Shown: one piece after another, positions 8,403 to 17,053 of the stretch
Layout of the letters: every line of letters begins with the position of its first letter
Position numbering within the stretch: position 1 is the first letter of the stretch
DNA from: CAJQGY01 sp905478015
GTDB taxonomy: Bacteria; Pseudomonadota; Gammaproteobacteria; Magnimaribacterales; D2472
Assembly (NCBI GenBank): GCA_943788365.1
Contig: CALSPZ010000001.1
Coordinates: 1,116,001-1,180,000, forward strand
Direction of reading: 5' to 3'
Length of the DNA stretch: 64,000 nucleotides
The notes under the pieces: model-generated
What the model was told of the DNA's origin: nothing
The model's database searches: none
The model's input: the letters and a program-made list of their open reading frames with translations, nothing else
Made by a program: the position numbers and the translations under genes

Positions 8403-9640
8403 TCTAAATCTTTTATTTCAACAAAAGCCTCTGCTCTCATAGTTCTTAGGGTATTTTCAAGCTCTTCGTCATACTTTCTTGAATAAAGAATGTTGAAGGC
8501 TCTATTTTCAATAGCTTCATTGGTCATGTCTTTATTCCTTTGATCCATAAGCTCCAAGAAATGGAATCCAAACTCAGTTTGGAAAACATCCGATATAACC
8601 CCTTTCTCGATAGTTGTAAAAGTTGCTTCAAACTCTGCTGCTGTTATTCCTTTTCCCATCCAATCCAGCTCACCACCTTTTTGAGCAGACCCTGGATCCT
8701 CAGAAAACTCTTTGGCAAGTAATTTGAAATCCTCTCCATTTATAACTCTATTTCTTATATCAATTAATTCGAGCTCTGAAGCTTCCTCATCTCTAATTTC
8801 TGATGGCATCAAAAGGATATGTCTAACTAGCCACTGATCCTCGTATTGAACAAATTCACCTCTCTTTTCTTCTACTTTTAAAATATGAAAACCAGCTCCG
8901 CTCTCCAGCGGCGACGATATATAACCAACATCAATACCTTCTAGACCTTCAGCAAAGAGAGAGGGCATATCTGACTTTTTACGCCACTTCATTAAACCAC
9001 CCTCAGAAGCATTTGAACTAATAGATAGCTGTTTGGCTAAATCTTCAAAGCTCTGATCAGCATTTATTCTTTCTAACACCTTTTCTGCATCAGTTAATGT
9101 TTTTACCAATATCTGCCTTACTAGTAGCTCAGGCTCAAGTTGCTTTAGAGATTCATCTGTTGCTAGGAATGCTTCAAATTCTTTATCAGTAATATTAATA
9201 GAAGATCCAACACGACCTCTTTGAACTCTCTGAACAGTCATTTCTTTCTTTATATTATCTCTTAGTCTTTGATAAGACTCTCCTTCGCTATCTAGATATA
9301 AAATAAATTCTTCTAATGACATTCCGTTATTTGATGCAATACGAGCAACAGTAGTATTTAGTTCAGCATCACTAATTCTTACACCTGCCCGTTCAGCCAT
9401 TTGAAGTTGAAGCTCTTCAACTATTAATTTTTCTATGGTTTGTTCTCTAAGCACACTAATTGCTGGCTTAGGTATATTTTGAGCATCGTACCTTTTAATG
9501 ATTTCTTCTAAAGCCAAATCGATCTGAGATTCCATTAGAATCCCATCATCAACAATTACAGCTATCCTATCCAACGTTTCAATTTTTGAAATTGAAGGCA
9601 TGGAGATTAAAGCTGTGAAGAGGAATATTATTTTTTTCAT
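8399..9640 (-). CDS. surA: Periplasmic chaperone / peptidyl-prolyl isomerase SurA
   Basis: Periplasmic chaperone that escorts outer-membrane beta-barrel proteins, including LptD. The 413-aa protein has a short signal peptide (MKKIIFLFTALISMPSIS), the N-terminal SurA core with ALEEIIKRY, and two parvulin domains. The first contains LVRQILVKT and GGLMKWRKKS; the second contains WLVRHILLMPS and GGELDWMGKG. It lies 6 bp after lptD on the same strand, the conserved arrangement that pairs a chaperone with its main client. Confidence 0.95.
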   Translation of the reverse strand: MKKIIFLFTALISMPSISKIETLDRIAVIVDDGILMESQIDLALEEIIKRYDAQNIPKPAISVLREQTIEKLIVEELQLQMAERAGVRISDAELNTTVARIASNNGMSLEEFILYLDSEGESYQRLRDNIKKEMTVQRVQRGRVGSSINITDKEFEAFLATDESLKQLEPELLVRQILVKTLTDAEKVLERINADQSFEDLAKQLSISSNASEGGLMKWRKKSDMPSLFAEGLEGIDVGYISSPLESGAGFHILKVEEKRGEFVQYEDQWLVRHILLMPSEIRDEEASELELIDIRNRVINGEDFKLLAKEFSEDPGSAQKGGELDWMGKGITAAEFEATFTTIEKGVISDVFQTEFGFHFLELMDQRNKDMTNEAIENRAFNILYSRKYDEELENTLRTMRAEAFVEIKDLD

Positions 9641-9646
9641 AGTAGA

Positions 9647-12016
9647 TTAGTAGTTAAGAAGCGAATTATTAAACAATCTGGTTATATTATCAAAGGATGA
9701 ATTAAAGCCTTTCAATTCAAAGCTTAAATTTAACCTGCTTTTGTTCTCAATATCTATAATATTATTCCAAGCATCATTTAGATATAGATAATTTATTTCA
9801 TTATTCAAGCCAACATACTTTGATAATTCTTTGTCTGAATAGCTTAGTTGAATCCCAATACAGCAGTTTTGAAATCCTATGCCAAATAAACTCTCAATAC
9901 TTGTATTAGTTTCATGATCTCTTTTTATTTTAGCTATGAAATCTAAATTTTTATTAATACCAATCTTTGCAAATACCTCGGAGTAATCCATGGGTATATT
10001 AAAATTTCCTGCCATTCTTCTATATCTTCTTGAATACCCAAAGGAGCCGTATTTGTTAGTTGTTTTCATATTTGTGCCTCCTAACAAAATAGAATTATTT
10101 TTTTTATCTAGGCCGCTATACATCATCAGCATTGTATTTTTCTTAGGCATATAACTTGCCATAAACACTATCGGTTCTGCATTCATGCCCATCATCATTG
10201 GGTTGTGAGATGGCATCTGCTCACTCACCTCGGCTTGATGCATCATTGGATTAACCCATACCCGGCGATCTCTGAGATATATCTTCTTTGATACATCCAA
10301 TCTAAGCTTGTCCATGCCCATTTTTTTTGTTGTATAGGTGATCCCTATAGTATAAAAATTTTGATCTCCGATTCTATCTAACCCTGAAAATCTAGAATTA
10401 TTAAAAAGTTGATTATTTGCTGATAAATTGTCACTATCAAAAATAGGATTCATAGATTGATCTTCATATCCAACATATCCTAATGCAAGCTTTGGCTCTA
10501 AGATTTTAGTCAATCCTTTTTCTTTTTTAAAAAAAGTAGACCTTACTAATATATTTATATTAGGCACAGATATATCTTTAGTAGGACTATCCTTATTAAC
10601 TAAATTATATGCAATATTCTGTATGCCAATTTGAGATGAAATTTTAAAATTCTTGTAGCTCGTGTAATTGCTTACTGAAGCTTCTGAAAATACTCTTGCC
10701 CCCTCATTAGGACTTTCATTTAAGAAAAGGTATTTCCCCATAATTTGATAACCATTAAAGCCATGTACTTTGCTAGCTGAAAATTTAGAGTAGTTTATTT
10801 TGTAATTAAAATTAAAATTATTAATTGTCTTTGCATATTCAAGATCTACCTCTGGTGACTTTGAATAACCATTGGTTAGAAGAGGATTGAGGCTCTGATA
10901 TGCTAAATGGCTTATAGTAAGATCGATATCTTCGAAATTGCTTTGAAAAACAACATTTTGTATTAAATTCTCTGCTCTTTGATTTCCTAAAGCTACTATA
11001 TCGCCTGGGATATCTCTTAAAACCATAGAATCAGAGGCTTTTGACCATTCAAATGCAATATTACTTGAATCCCCAATACTGAAGTTGTCATTAAAAGCAT
11101 AAGCCCATCTATCAACTTTTGGTGAATTAAACTCTTTTGAATACTCCTTATCTTTATTTAAATAGACTATGTCTAAATTTCCAAGAGCATTTTCTTTTCC
11201 ATGCACATATCTAGCATTGAATTCTAAACCTACACCTCTTTTTGCGATCAATCTTGGGGCTAAAGTGAAGTCTGATTTCTCTGAAGTAACTTTGAAATAA
11301 GGTGCAAGAAAATCCATGCCATCTGAGGAGTATGACAGCGAAGGCTCTAAAAATCCTGACATACGATCAGAAGAGATTGCGAAAGGAACTATAGGTAGTA
11401 TTAATATTTTCTTATTAAAAAGCTCTAAGGAAACATTCTTGGCAATCCCTCTTTTTGTTTCATTATTTAGTAAAATATTTTTAGCATTTAGAGCCCACCC
11501 ATACTTTGGTTCACTACATGAAGTTATAGACGCGTTCGACATTTGAATATTTTTAACCATATCTCCATTTAGCTGTTCAAAAGATACTAATAGAGACCTT
11601 TCTGATAAAAACATACTGCCATTTGAAAGAGAAACATTCTGGTTGCCCCTATTAAAAGTGCCTTTCTTTGCACCAAATAAAACATTCTCAAGAGAAATAA
11701 CCCCCTCTGCTTCAAAAGAAATTAATTTGTTATCTCTATCGACATCTGCAGAACCAGCTTTAAGAACCCCTCCATCAAAGTCTATAATTACATCACCATT
11801 TAAGATAAGTTTATTGTCCTTTGTGATCTCAAATTCTTCTGATCTAATATCTAAATCTTTATTATCATCAACACTGCCGAGATCAGGTAAATAATTAAAG
11901 CATGATAGTTGCGAATTTGTTGTATTTATAAGCTTATTGGTTATATCTGCAGCCAGACTCTGAGACTGCGCGATAATAATAAAAGTTATTATTGAAGTTT
12001 TATATATTATTTTCAT
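9647..12016 (-). CDS. lptD: LPS-assembly outer-membrane protein LptD
   Basis: Outer-membrane beta-barrel that, with the lipoprotein LptE, inserts lipopolysaccharide into the outer leaflet. The 789-aa protein has a signal peptide ending near SLAADI, an OstA-like jellyroll (about residues 55-160, LILNGDVIIDFDGGVL) and a C-terminal barrel. The four cysteines that form the functional disulfides in E. coli are all matched: C39, C167 and adjacent C718-C719 (FQNCCIGIQL). Odd feature: a methionine-rich segment near residues 589-612. It heads the minus-strand surA-pdxA-rsmA-apaH run. Confidence 0.94.
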   Translation of the reverse strand: MKIIYKTSIITFIIIAQSQSLAADITNKLINTTNSQLSCFNYLPDLGSVDDNKDLDIRSEEFEITKDNKLILNGDVIIDFDGGVLKAGSADVDRDNKLISFEAEGVISLENVLFGAKKGTFNRGNQNVSLSNGSMFLSERSLLVSFEQLNGDMVKNIQMSNASITSCSEPKYGWALNAKNILLNNETKRGIAKNVSLELFNKKILILPIVPFAISSDRMSGFLEPSLSYSSDGMDFLAPYFKVTSEKSDFTLAPRLIAKRGVGLEFNARYVHGKENALGNLDIVYLNKDKEYSKEFNSPKVDRWAYAFNDNFSIGDSSNIAFEWSKASDSMVLRDIPGDIVALGNQRAENLIQNVVFQSNFEDIDLTISHLAYQSLNPLLTNGYSKSPEVDLEYAKTINNFNFNYKINYSKFSASKVHGFNGYQIMGKYLFLNESPNEGARVFSEASVSNYTSYKNFKISSQIGIQNIAYNLVNKDSPTKDISVPNINILVRSTFFKKEKGLTKILEPKLALGYVGYEDQSMNPIFDSDNLSANNQLFNNSRFSGLDRIGDQNFYTIGITYTTKKMGMDKLRLDVSKKIYLRDRRVWVNPMMHQAEVSEQMPSHNPMMMGMNAEPIVFMASYMPKKNTMLMMYSGLDKKNNSILLGGTNMKTTNKYGSFGYSRRYRRMAGNFNIPMDYSEVFAKIGINKNLDFIAKIKRDHETNTSIESLFGIGFQNCCIGIQLSYSDKELSKYVGLNNEINYLYLNDAWNNIIDIENKSRLNLSFELKGFNSSFDNITRLFNNSLLNY

Positions 12017-12068
12017 TAAAATGGCTTTACCTAAAATTTAGATAGAATTTTTACAAGAAAGTTCTTTT

Positions 12069-12665
12069 TTAAGTTTTTAATGCATCTTCCAATTGATCAA
12101 GATGATCTTTACCAAAAAAGATTTCATCTTTATATATAAATGTTGGTACCCCAAAAACTCCTTTATCTACGGCATTTTGAGTATTTTTTATAAGTTCATC
12201 TTTGCAAGCTTGAGATGAGATAATTTCTTTTATCTTTAAATCATTTAACCCATTTTTTTTCAGAGTTTCAAAAAAATTCTCTTCATTGGCTAAATCTATA
12301 TTTTGTTCCCAAACTGCTGAAAAAATACATTCTAAATAAGCATCTAAAATATTTAGCTGTTTTGCAGCTATTGCACCACGCTGGATGGCTACAGTTTTCA
12401 TTGGAAAGTTTGAGTTAAACTTAAAATTTACAAGATTGTGTTTCTTTATAAATCTATCCATTTCAATCATTTGATACTTCATTTTACTTTCAACATCTGA
12501 GAAAGCTACGAAAGGAGGTTTGTTATTTGTTAAATGCATAATGCCACCAAGCAAACAGGGGATATAGTTAAATATAACTCCTGTTTTTGATTCAAAAGCA
12601 GGGATAATTTTATGAACGAAATATGCGTTAGGGCTTGCAACATCAAAGATAAAGTCTACTTTCAT
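12069..12665 (-). CDS. DsbA-fold 2-hydroxychromene-2-carboxylate isomerase-like protein
   Basis: A 198-aa thioredoxin-fold protein of the kappa-GST/NahD type, which isomerises 2-hydroxychromene-2-carboxylate or handles glutathione conjugates. Evidence: N-terminal DFIFDVASPNAYF with Ser instead of a CxxC disulfide motif, an internal helical domain, and the cis-Pro GVFGVPTFIY near residues 171-180, followed by FFGKDHLDQLEDAL. The lack of CxxC rules out a disulfide oxidase. The substrate here is unknown; two oxidoreductase genes start divergently 47 bp away, which hints at a shared detoxification or lipid task. Confidence 0.83.
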   Translation of the reverse strand: MKVDFIFDVASPNAYFVHKIIPAFESKTGVIFNYIPCLLGGIMHLTNNKPPFVAFSDVESKMKYQMIEMDRFIKKHNLVNFKFNSNFPMKTVAIQRGAIAAKQLNILDAYLECIFSAVWEQNIDLANEENFFETLKKNGLNDLKIKEIISSQACKDELIKNTQNAVDKGVFGVPTFIYKDEIFFGKDHLDQLEDALKT

Positions 12666-12712
12666 TTTTACCTACAATTTTGTAAAGTGGAATAAAACAA
12701 TTAAACACTTTT

Positions 12713-13453
12713 ATGAAAGATTTATCAAAGTTTTCAGCAGTCATCATAGGCGCTGGCGATGCCACAGGTTCAGCAATTACAAAGAAATTTGCATCAAAAG
12801 GTTACAAAGTATGTCCAGTGAGAAGACCTAAAAGTATTTCTAAATTAAATAATCTTTGCGATGAAATCAATCAATCGGGAGGATATGCGAAAGGCTTTGG
12901 TGTTGATGCAAGAAGTGAGGATGAAATTATTAATCTATTTAGGGAAATAGAATCGTCAATAGCACCTATTGATGTTGTTATTTTCAACCCAGGAGCAAAT
13001 GTTTACTTTCCTATAGAAGAAACAACCTCAAGAGTTTATCGAAAGGTTTGGGAGATGGCTGCATTTGCAGGATTTTTATCTGGAAGAGAGGCTGCTAAAT
13101 ATATGAAGAAAAGAGGCCACGGCAGTATATTTTTTACTGGTGCAACAGCATCGTTAAGAGGTAGCTCTGGATTCTCTGCATTTGCGGGAGCTAAATTCGC
13201 ATTAAGAGCTTTAGCACAAAGTATGGCAAGAGAGCTTGGTCCAGAAGGAATTCATGTTGCTCACTTTATTATCGATGGAGCAATAGATACTCAATTTATT
13301 AAAGAGATGTTTCCTGACACATATGCTCTTAAAGATAAAGATGGCATTCTTAAACCTGACATGATTGCAGAAAATTATTGGAATATTCATTCTCAGCATA
13401 GAAGTGCCTGGACGCATGAGCTAGACTTAAGACCATACATGGAAAAATTTTAA
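12713..13453 (+). CDS. SDR-family protein with altered catalytic residues
   Basis: A 246-aa short-chain dehydrogenase fold: Rossmann motif IIGAGDATGSAI (residues 11-22) and a classical length. The catalytic tetrad is not standard. The usual YxxxK is F157-AGA-K161, the catalytic Ser position falls in TGATAS (Ala145), and the NNAG motif is FNPGA (91-95). The invariant Lys is kept, so cofactor binding is plausible, but classical Tyr-dependent hydride transfer is doubtful. I recall that an SDR subgroup with FAGAKFALRA exists, so this is probably a subfamily feature rather than decay. It lies 36 bp upstream of another SDR. Confidence 0.8.
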   Translation: MKDLSKFSAVIIGAGDATGSAITKKFASKGYKVCPVRRPKSISKLNNLCDEINQSGGYAKGFGVDARSEDEIINLFREIESSIAPIDVVIFNPGANVYFPIEETTSRVYRKVWEMAAFAGFLSGREAAKYMKKRGHGSIFFTGATASLRGSSGFSAFAGAKFALRALAQSMARELGPEGIHVAHFIIDGAIDTQFIKEMFPDTYALKDKDGILKPDMIAENYWNIHSQHRSAWTHELDLRPYMEKF

Positions 13454-13489
13454 TAAACTAATTCAATTCATATTATATAAGGATAAAAA

Positions 13490-14347
13490 ATGAGCTTAAA
13501 AGATAAGGTAATATTTATGTCAGGTGGTAGCAGAGGTATTGGCCTAGCAATGGCCAAAAAAGCTGCTAAAGATGGGGCTAAGATAGTAGTAGCAGCCAAA
13601 ACATCAGAGCCTCATCCAAAGCTTCCAGGAACAATCTTTACCGCAGCTGAAGAAATTATTGAGATTGGTGGAGATGCTCTTCCTGTAGTGTGTGATATAA
13701 GAAATGAGGATAATGTTAGAGATGTGGTGAATCAAGCGGTCGAGCATTTTGGAGGCATAGATATTTGCATTAATAATGCATCTGCTATTCAACTAACAAA
13801 TGTTACAGATACAGCAATGAAGCGTTATGACCTAATGCATCAAATTAATGGAAGAGGCACCTATATGGTCAGCAAATACTGCCTTCCTCATTTAATGAAA
13901 TCTCAAAATCCGCATATATTGAATTTATCACCACCTTTGGATATGAGCCCTAAATGGTTTTCAGGAACTGTTGCATACACTATGGCAAAATATACGATGA
14001 GCATGTGTGTCTTAGGCATGGCTGAAGAATTTAAAGAGTTCGGCATAGCAGTTAATGCTCTTTGGCCTAGAACTGCCATTGCTACAGCAGCAGTTCAAAA
14101 TCACTTAGGAGGAGATGAGATAATGAGGCTATCAAGAAATGTAGACATTATGGCTGATGCAGCATATGAAATTCTCACAAAGAGCTCAAAAGAATTTACT
14201 GGAAATTTCTGTATAGATGATTTAGTTCTTCATAATGCAGGAGTAAAAGATTTTACAAAATATGCCAATGTTCCTTTTGCAGAATTAATGCCTGACTTTT
14301 TTGTTCCTGACGACACTCCAGTGCCAGAAGATGTTAAAAACAGTTAA
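13490..14347 (+). CDS. HSDL2-like short-chain dehydrogenase
   Basis: A 285-aa SDR closely resembling the N-terminal domain of hydroxysteroid dehydrogenase-like protein 2. Seen: KVIFMSGGSRGIGLAMA, CINNASAI, the characteristic LNLSPPLDM followed by AYTMAKYTMSMCVLGMAEEF (YxxxK), and AVNALWPRTAIATAA. HSDL2 proteins are linked to fatty-acid or sterol metabolism; the exact substrate is unknown. It lacks the C-terminal SCP2 domain found in animals. An AAGGA ribosome-binding site precedes the ATG. It abuts the next gene with no gap. Confidence 0.87.
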   Translation: MSLKDKVIFMSGGSRGIGLAMAKKAAKDGAKIVVAAKTSEPHPKLPGTIFTAAEEIIEIGGDALPVVCDIRNEDNVRDVVNQAVEHFGGIDICINNASAIQLTNVTDTAMKRYDLMHQINGRGTYMVSKYCLPHLMKSQNPHILNLSPPLDMSPKWFSGTVAYTMAKYTMSMCVLGMAEEFKEFGIAVNALWPRTAIATAAVQNHLGGDEIMRLSRNVDIMADAAYEILTKSSKEFTGNFCIDDLVLHNAGVKDFTKYANVPFAELMPDFFVPDDTPVPEDVKNS

Positions 14348-15310
14348 TTGAATCAGGAGAACTTAAAAGATTTAGTAAAACAGCTTGGTTTAAATGCTGT
14401 TGAAATAACTTCTTTAAAGCTTGAAGCTAGCGGAAGAGAATATTATCGTTTACATTTTAGCGATAGTGAGTCATTGGTCCTATGCTATCTAGACCCAGTC
14501 TCTGGAAGCCATGAAAAATTTGTAATGCTTTCTGAATTTCTTCAAAGATCAAACATACCATCACCAAAAATTTTAACTTATGATGCTGCGATTGGTGTGA
14601 CTATACAAGAAGACCTAGGAGATACATCATTATTAGATTTTGATATGTCACAAAAAGGCAATCTGCTTAAGTTAGACGAGGCAATTTCAATCTTAGCCAA
14701 ACTTCAACAGGCCATGATTCCTCAGCTACCATCATTAGATACATCTTCACTTTCGATACAAATGAACATGATGAAAGAAGTTTTCTTGAATAGTTTTCTT
14801 GATATATCTCTAAATTTTGAAATCGACAGACTTCGTGATGAAGCTATAGAAAAACTTCAAGAACAGCCATGGATGAATTGCCATTTTGATTTTGAAAGAA
14901 GAAACCTTCATTTCAACAAAGATAATCAATTATGTATTATAGACTTTCAAGACCTAACTCATGGACCAATTGGGATAGATTTAGCTGGCATATTGATAGA
15001 TCATTACCAACCTTTGCAAAAAAAAGAAGTTTTAAACAAGTTAGATTTTTATAAAAAAGAACTAGATCTTGATGTTGACAGCAATGATATCTATGAATGG
15101 CTTAGATGGGGAGGGATTCAGAGAGGAATGAGAATTCTTGGGACATTGCCATATATATATTTTAATTCTGGAAGGTCATATAGACTTAAAGATCTTCCAC
15201 AAATATTAGATAATTTTATTAATCTTATTCCAAATAGTTACGATATATTAAAAAAAGAATTAGAAGAGAATGTAAAAACAAAAATGATAAATAGGCTAGA
15301 TAAGTTATGA
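14348..15310 (+). CDS. amgK: N-acetylmuramate/N-acetylglucosamine kinase AmgK-like
   Basis: APH-fold sugar kinase (320 aa) that phosphorylates MurNAc at C1 in cell-wall recycling; its product is used by MurU. Seen: N-lobe ASGREYYRLHF, catalytic loop NCHFDFERRNLHF, and IIDFQDLTHGPIGIDLAGIL with the metal-binding Asp. The adjacent murU (4-bp overlap) is the strongest evidence for substrate. The start is a TTG placed directly after the preceding stop; no better in-frame ATG exists before the kinase fold, and no clear Shine-Dalgarno is seen, so translation may rely on coupling. Confidence 0.86.
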   Translation: MNQENLKDLVKQLGLNAVEITSLKLEASGREYYRLHFSDSESLVLCYLDPVSGSHEKFVMLSEFLQRSNIPSPKILTYDAAIGVTIQEDLGDTSLLDFDMSQKGNLLKLDEAISILAKLQQAMIPQLPSLDTSSLSIQMNMMKEVFLNSFLDISLNFEIDRLRDEAIEKLQEQPWMNCHFDFERRNLHFNKDNQLCIIDFQDLTHGPIGIDLAGILIDHYQPLQKKEVLNKLDFYKKELDLDVDSNDIYEWLRWGGIQRGMRILGTLPYIYFNSGRSYRLKDLPQILDNFINLIPNSYDILKKELEENVKTKMINRLDKL

Positions 15311-15981
15311 AAGCAATGATACTTGCAGCTGGCCTAGGCAAAAGATTGAGACCGCTTACCAATACTGTACCAAAACCTAATTTAATGGTTGGAGATAAAT
15401 CTCTTATACAAAGAAATATAGAAAAATTGATAAGCTCTGGATTCAAAGAAATAGTTATAAATATCTCTCACCTAGGGCATAAAATTAAAGAGCATGTCTG
15501 CGAGAATTTTTCTGATATAGAAATTTCTTTTTCGGAGGAATCAGAGCCTCTTGGCACAGGTGGCGGGGTCAAAAAAGCTCTTAATTTATTAGGTGAAGAA
15601 CCTTTTCTCCTTCTCAATGCTGATATCTATCATTTAATTGATTTAAATATAGCTCATCATGATGTCGAATTTGCCCATATTATTGGAGTCCCTAACCCAG
15701 AGCATAACCTTAAAGGCGATTTTTCACTTGATGGCACTAAGGTGTCGATAAAGAAGAATTCAAATAATGAATTTACCTGGAGCGGCATATCAATAATAAA
15801 TCCTGTTATTTTTAATGATACAAATAATCTAATTGCGCCATATAGTATTTGGGGATCTGTAATAAAAAAATATATACAAGATGCAAAGGTAACAGCAGAA
15901 ATATCACAAAAAACATGGATAGATACTGGAACTATTGACCGCCTAGGCCTTGCCAATAAATCATTTAAAGAAGAGAATTAA
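15307..15981 (+). CDS. murU: N-acetylmuramate-1-phosphate uridylyltransferase MurU
   Basis: Makes UDP-MurNAc from MurNAc-1-phosphate and UTP, bypassing de novo synthesis (the route that limits fosfomycin action in pseudomonads). The 224-aa nucleotidyltransferase starts MKAMILAAGLGKRLRPLT (GxGxRL signature), then VPKPNLMVGDKSLI, EPLGTGGGVKKAL, LLLNADIYH with the metal-binding Asp, and WIDTGTIDRL. The small size fits MurU rather than RfbA or GalU. It overlaps amgK by 4 bp and is 3 bp before rpe. Confidence 0.9.
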   Translation: MKAMILAAGLGKRLRPLTNTVPKPNLMVGDKSLIQRNIEKLISSGFKEIVINISHLGHKIKEHVCENFSDIEISFSEESEPLGTGGGVKKALNLLGEEPFLLLNADIYHLIDLNIAHHDVEFAHIIGVPNPEHNLKGDFSLDGTKVSIKKNSNNEFTWSGISIINPVIFNDTNNLIAPYSIWGSVIKKYIQDAKVTAEISQKTWIDTGTIDRLGLANKSFKEEN

Positions 15982-15984
15982 TAT

Positions 15985-16650
15985 ATGGATAAAAAAAATA
16001 TAATTGCGCCTTCTATACTAGCTGCTAATTTTGCAACTCTCGGTGATGAGGTTAAAAATGTTCTCAAGGCAGGAGCAGATTGGATTCATTTCGATGTAAT
16101 GGATAATCATTACGTGCCTAATTTAACTATTGGACCTATGGTATGCAAATCTCTTCGAGACTATGGAGTAAAAGAATTTATCGATGTTCATTTAATGATT
16201 GATCCAGTAGACAATCTTGCTCAAGATTTTATCAAAGCGGGAGCGGACCTGATTAGCTTCCATCCCGAAGCATCAAAGCATGTTCATAGATCTATTAGCG
16301 CAATAAAAGAAGCTGGCTGCAAAGCTGGACTTGTTTTTAATCCAGCAACTCCTCTAAGTATTCTAGATAATGTTATAGAAGATTTGGATCTTGTTTTGAT
16401 CATGAGTGTAAATCCTGGATTTGGTGGACAGTCTTTTATTCATAGCTCTTTAGAGAAGGTAGCAATAGTTAGACAGATGATTGATGCTACAGGTAAGGAT
16501 ATCCGTCTAGAAATTGATGGCGGCATCAATAATGAGACTATTGGGTTGGCATCTGAGGCAGGTGCAGATACCTTTGTAGCAGGATCAGCAATTTTTAATA
16601 CCGAAGATTATGAGAACACCATTTCAACACTTCGCTCTAAGATTATTTAA
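15985..16650 (+). CDS. rpe: Ribulose-phosphate 3-epimerase
   Basis: Pentose-phosphate pathway enzyme interconverting ribulose-5-P and xylulose-5-P. The 221-aa TIM barrel has APSILAANFATLGDEV, HFDVMDNHYVPNLTIG, VHLMI, MSVNPGFGGQSF and LEIDGGINNETI, and ends with the phosphate-binding FVAGSAIF. In Pseudomonas-type genomes rpe precedes trpE with a phosphatase (gph) between; here that place is taken by a DUF192 gene. The last 41 bp overlap that gene. Confidence 0.96.
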   Translation: MDKKNIIAPSILAANFATLGDEVKNVLKAGADWIHFDVMDNHYVPNLTIGPMVCKSLRDYGVKEFIDVHLMIDPVDNLAQDFIKAGADLISFHPEASKHVHRSISAIKEAGCKAGLVFNPATPLSILDNVIEDLDLVLIMSVNPGFGGQSFIHSSLEKVAIVRQMIDATGKDIRLEIDGGINNETIGLASEAGADTFVAGSAIFNTEDYENTISTLRSKII

Positions 16651-17053
16651 ATTCACTTGGCTTTTCTTATTTGTCTTACCGGGCAATGCATCTGATAAAA
16701 TTAGCTTAGACCAATATCTAACTAAAATAGATATAGCCGACACCTTTAACAAAAGAAAAAAAGGCCTAATGTTTAAAAAAAGTATACCAGGCGACTATGG
16801 TATGTTTTTTATTTGGAATTCTTCCAAAATACAATGCATGTGGATGAAAAATACATTTGTTCCATTAAGTGTTGCTTATATAGATTCTCAGGGAAAAATA
16901 ATTGATATATATGATATGGTGCCATTATCCAAGGCATCAATTTGCTCAAGCAAGCCTTTACCTTACGCTCTTGAAGTAAATAAGGATTGGTTTAATGATA
17001 ATAATATCAATATTGGCGATACTATAGATCTAAAAAATATTTTAAAAAAATGA
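16610..17053 (+). CDS. Exported DUF192 protein
   Basis: A 147-aa DUF192-family protein of unknown function. After an N-terminal hydrophobic segment (RLFKFTWLFLFVLPG, probable signal peptide or anchor) comes the DUF192 core: RKKGLMFKKSIP, GMFFIWNSSKIQCMWMKNTFVPLSVAYID and ALEVNKDWF. The ATG at 16610 lies 41 bp inside rpe, longer than other overlaps here, but no later ATG keeps the export signal. The stop overlaps the trpE start as ATGA. No trp-related role is evident; it may simply share the transcript. Confidence 0.85.
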   Translation: MRTPFQHFALRLFKFTWLFLFVLPGNASDKISLDQYLTKIDIADTFNKRKKGLMFKKSIPGDYGMFFIWNSSKIQCMWMKNTFVPLSVAYIDSQGKIIDIYDMVPLSKASICSSKPLPYALEVNKDWFNDNNINIGDTIDLKNILKK

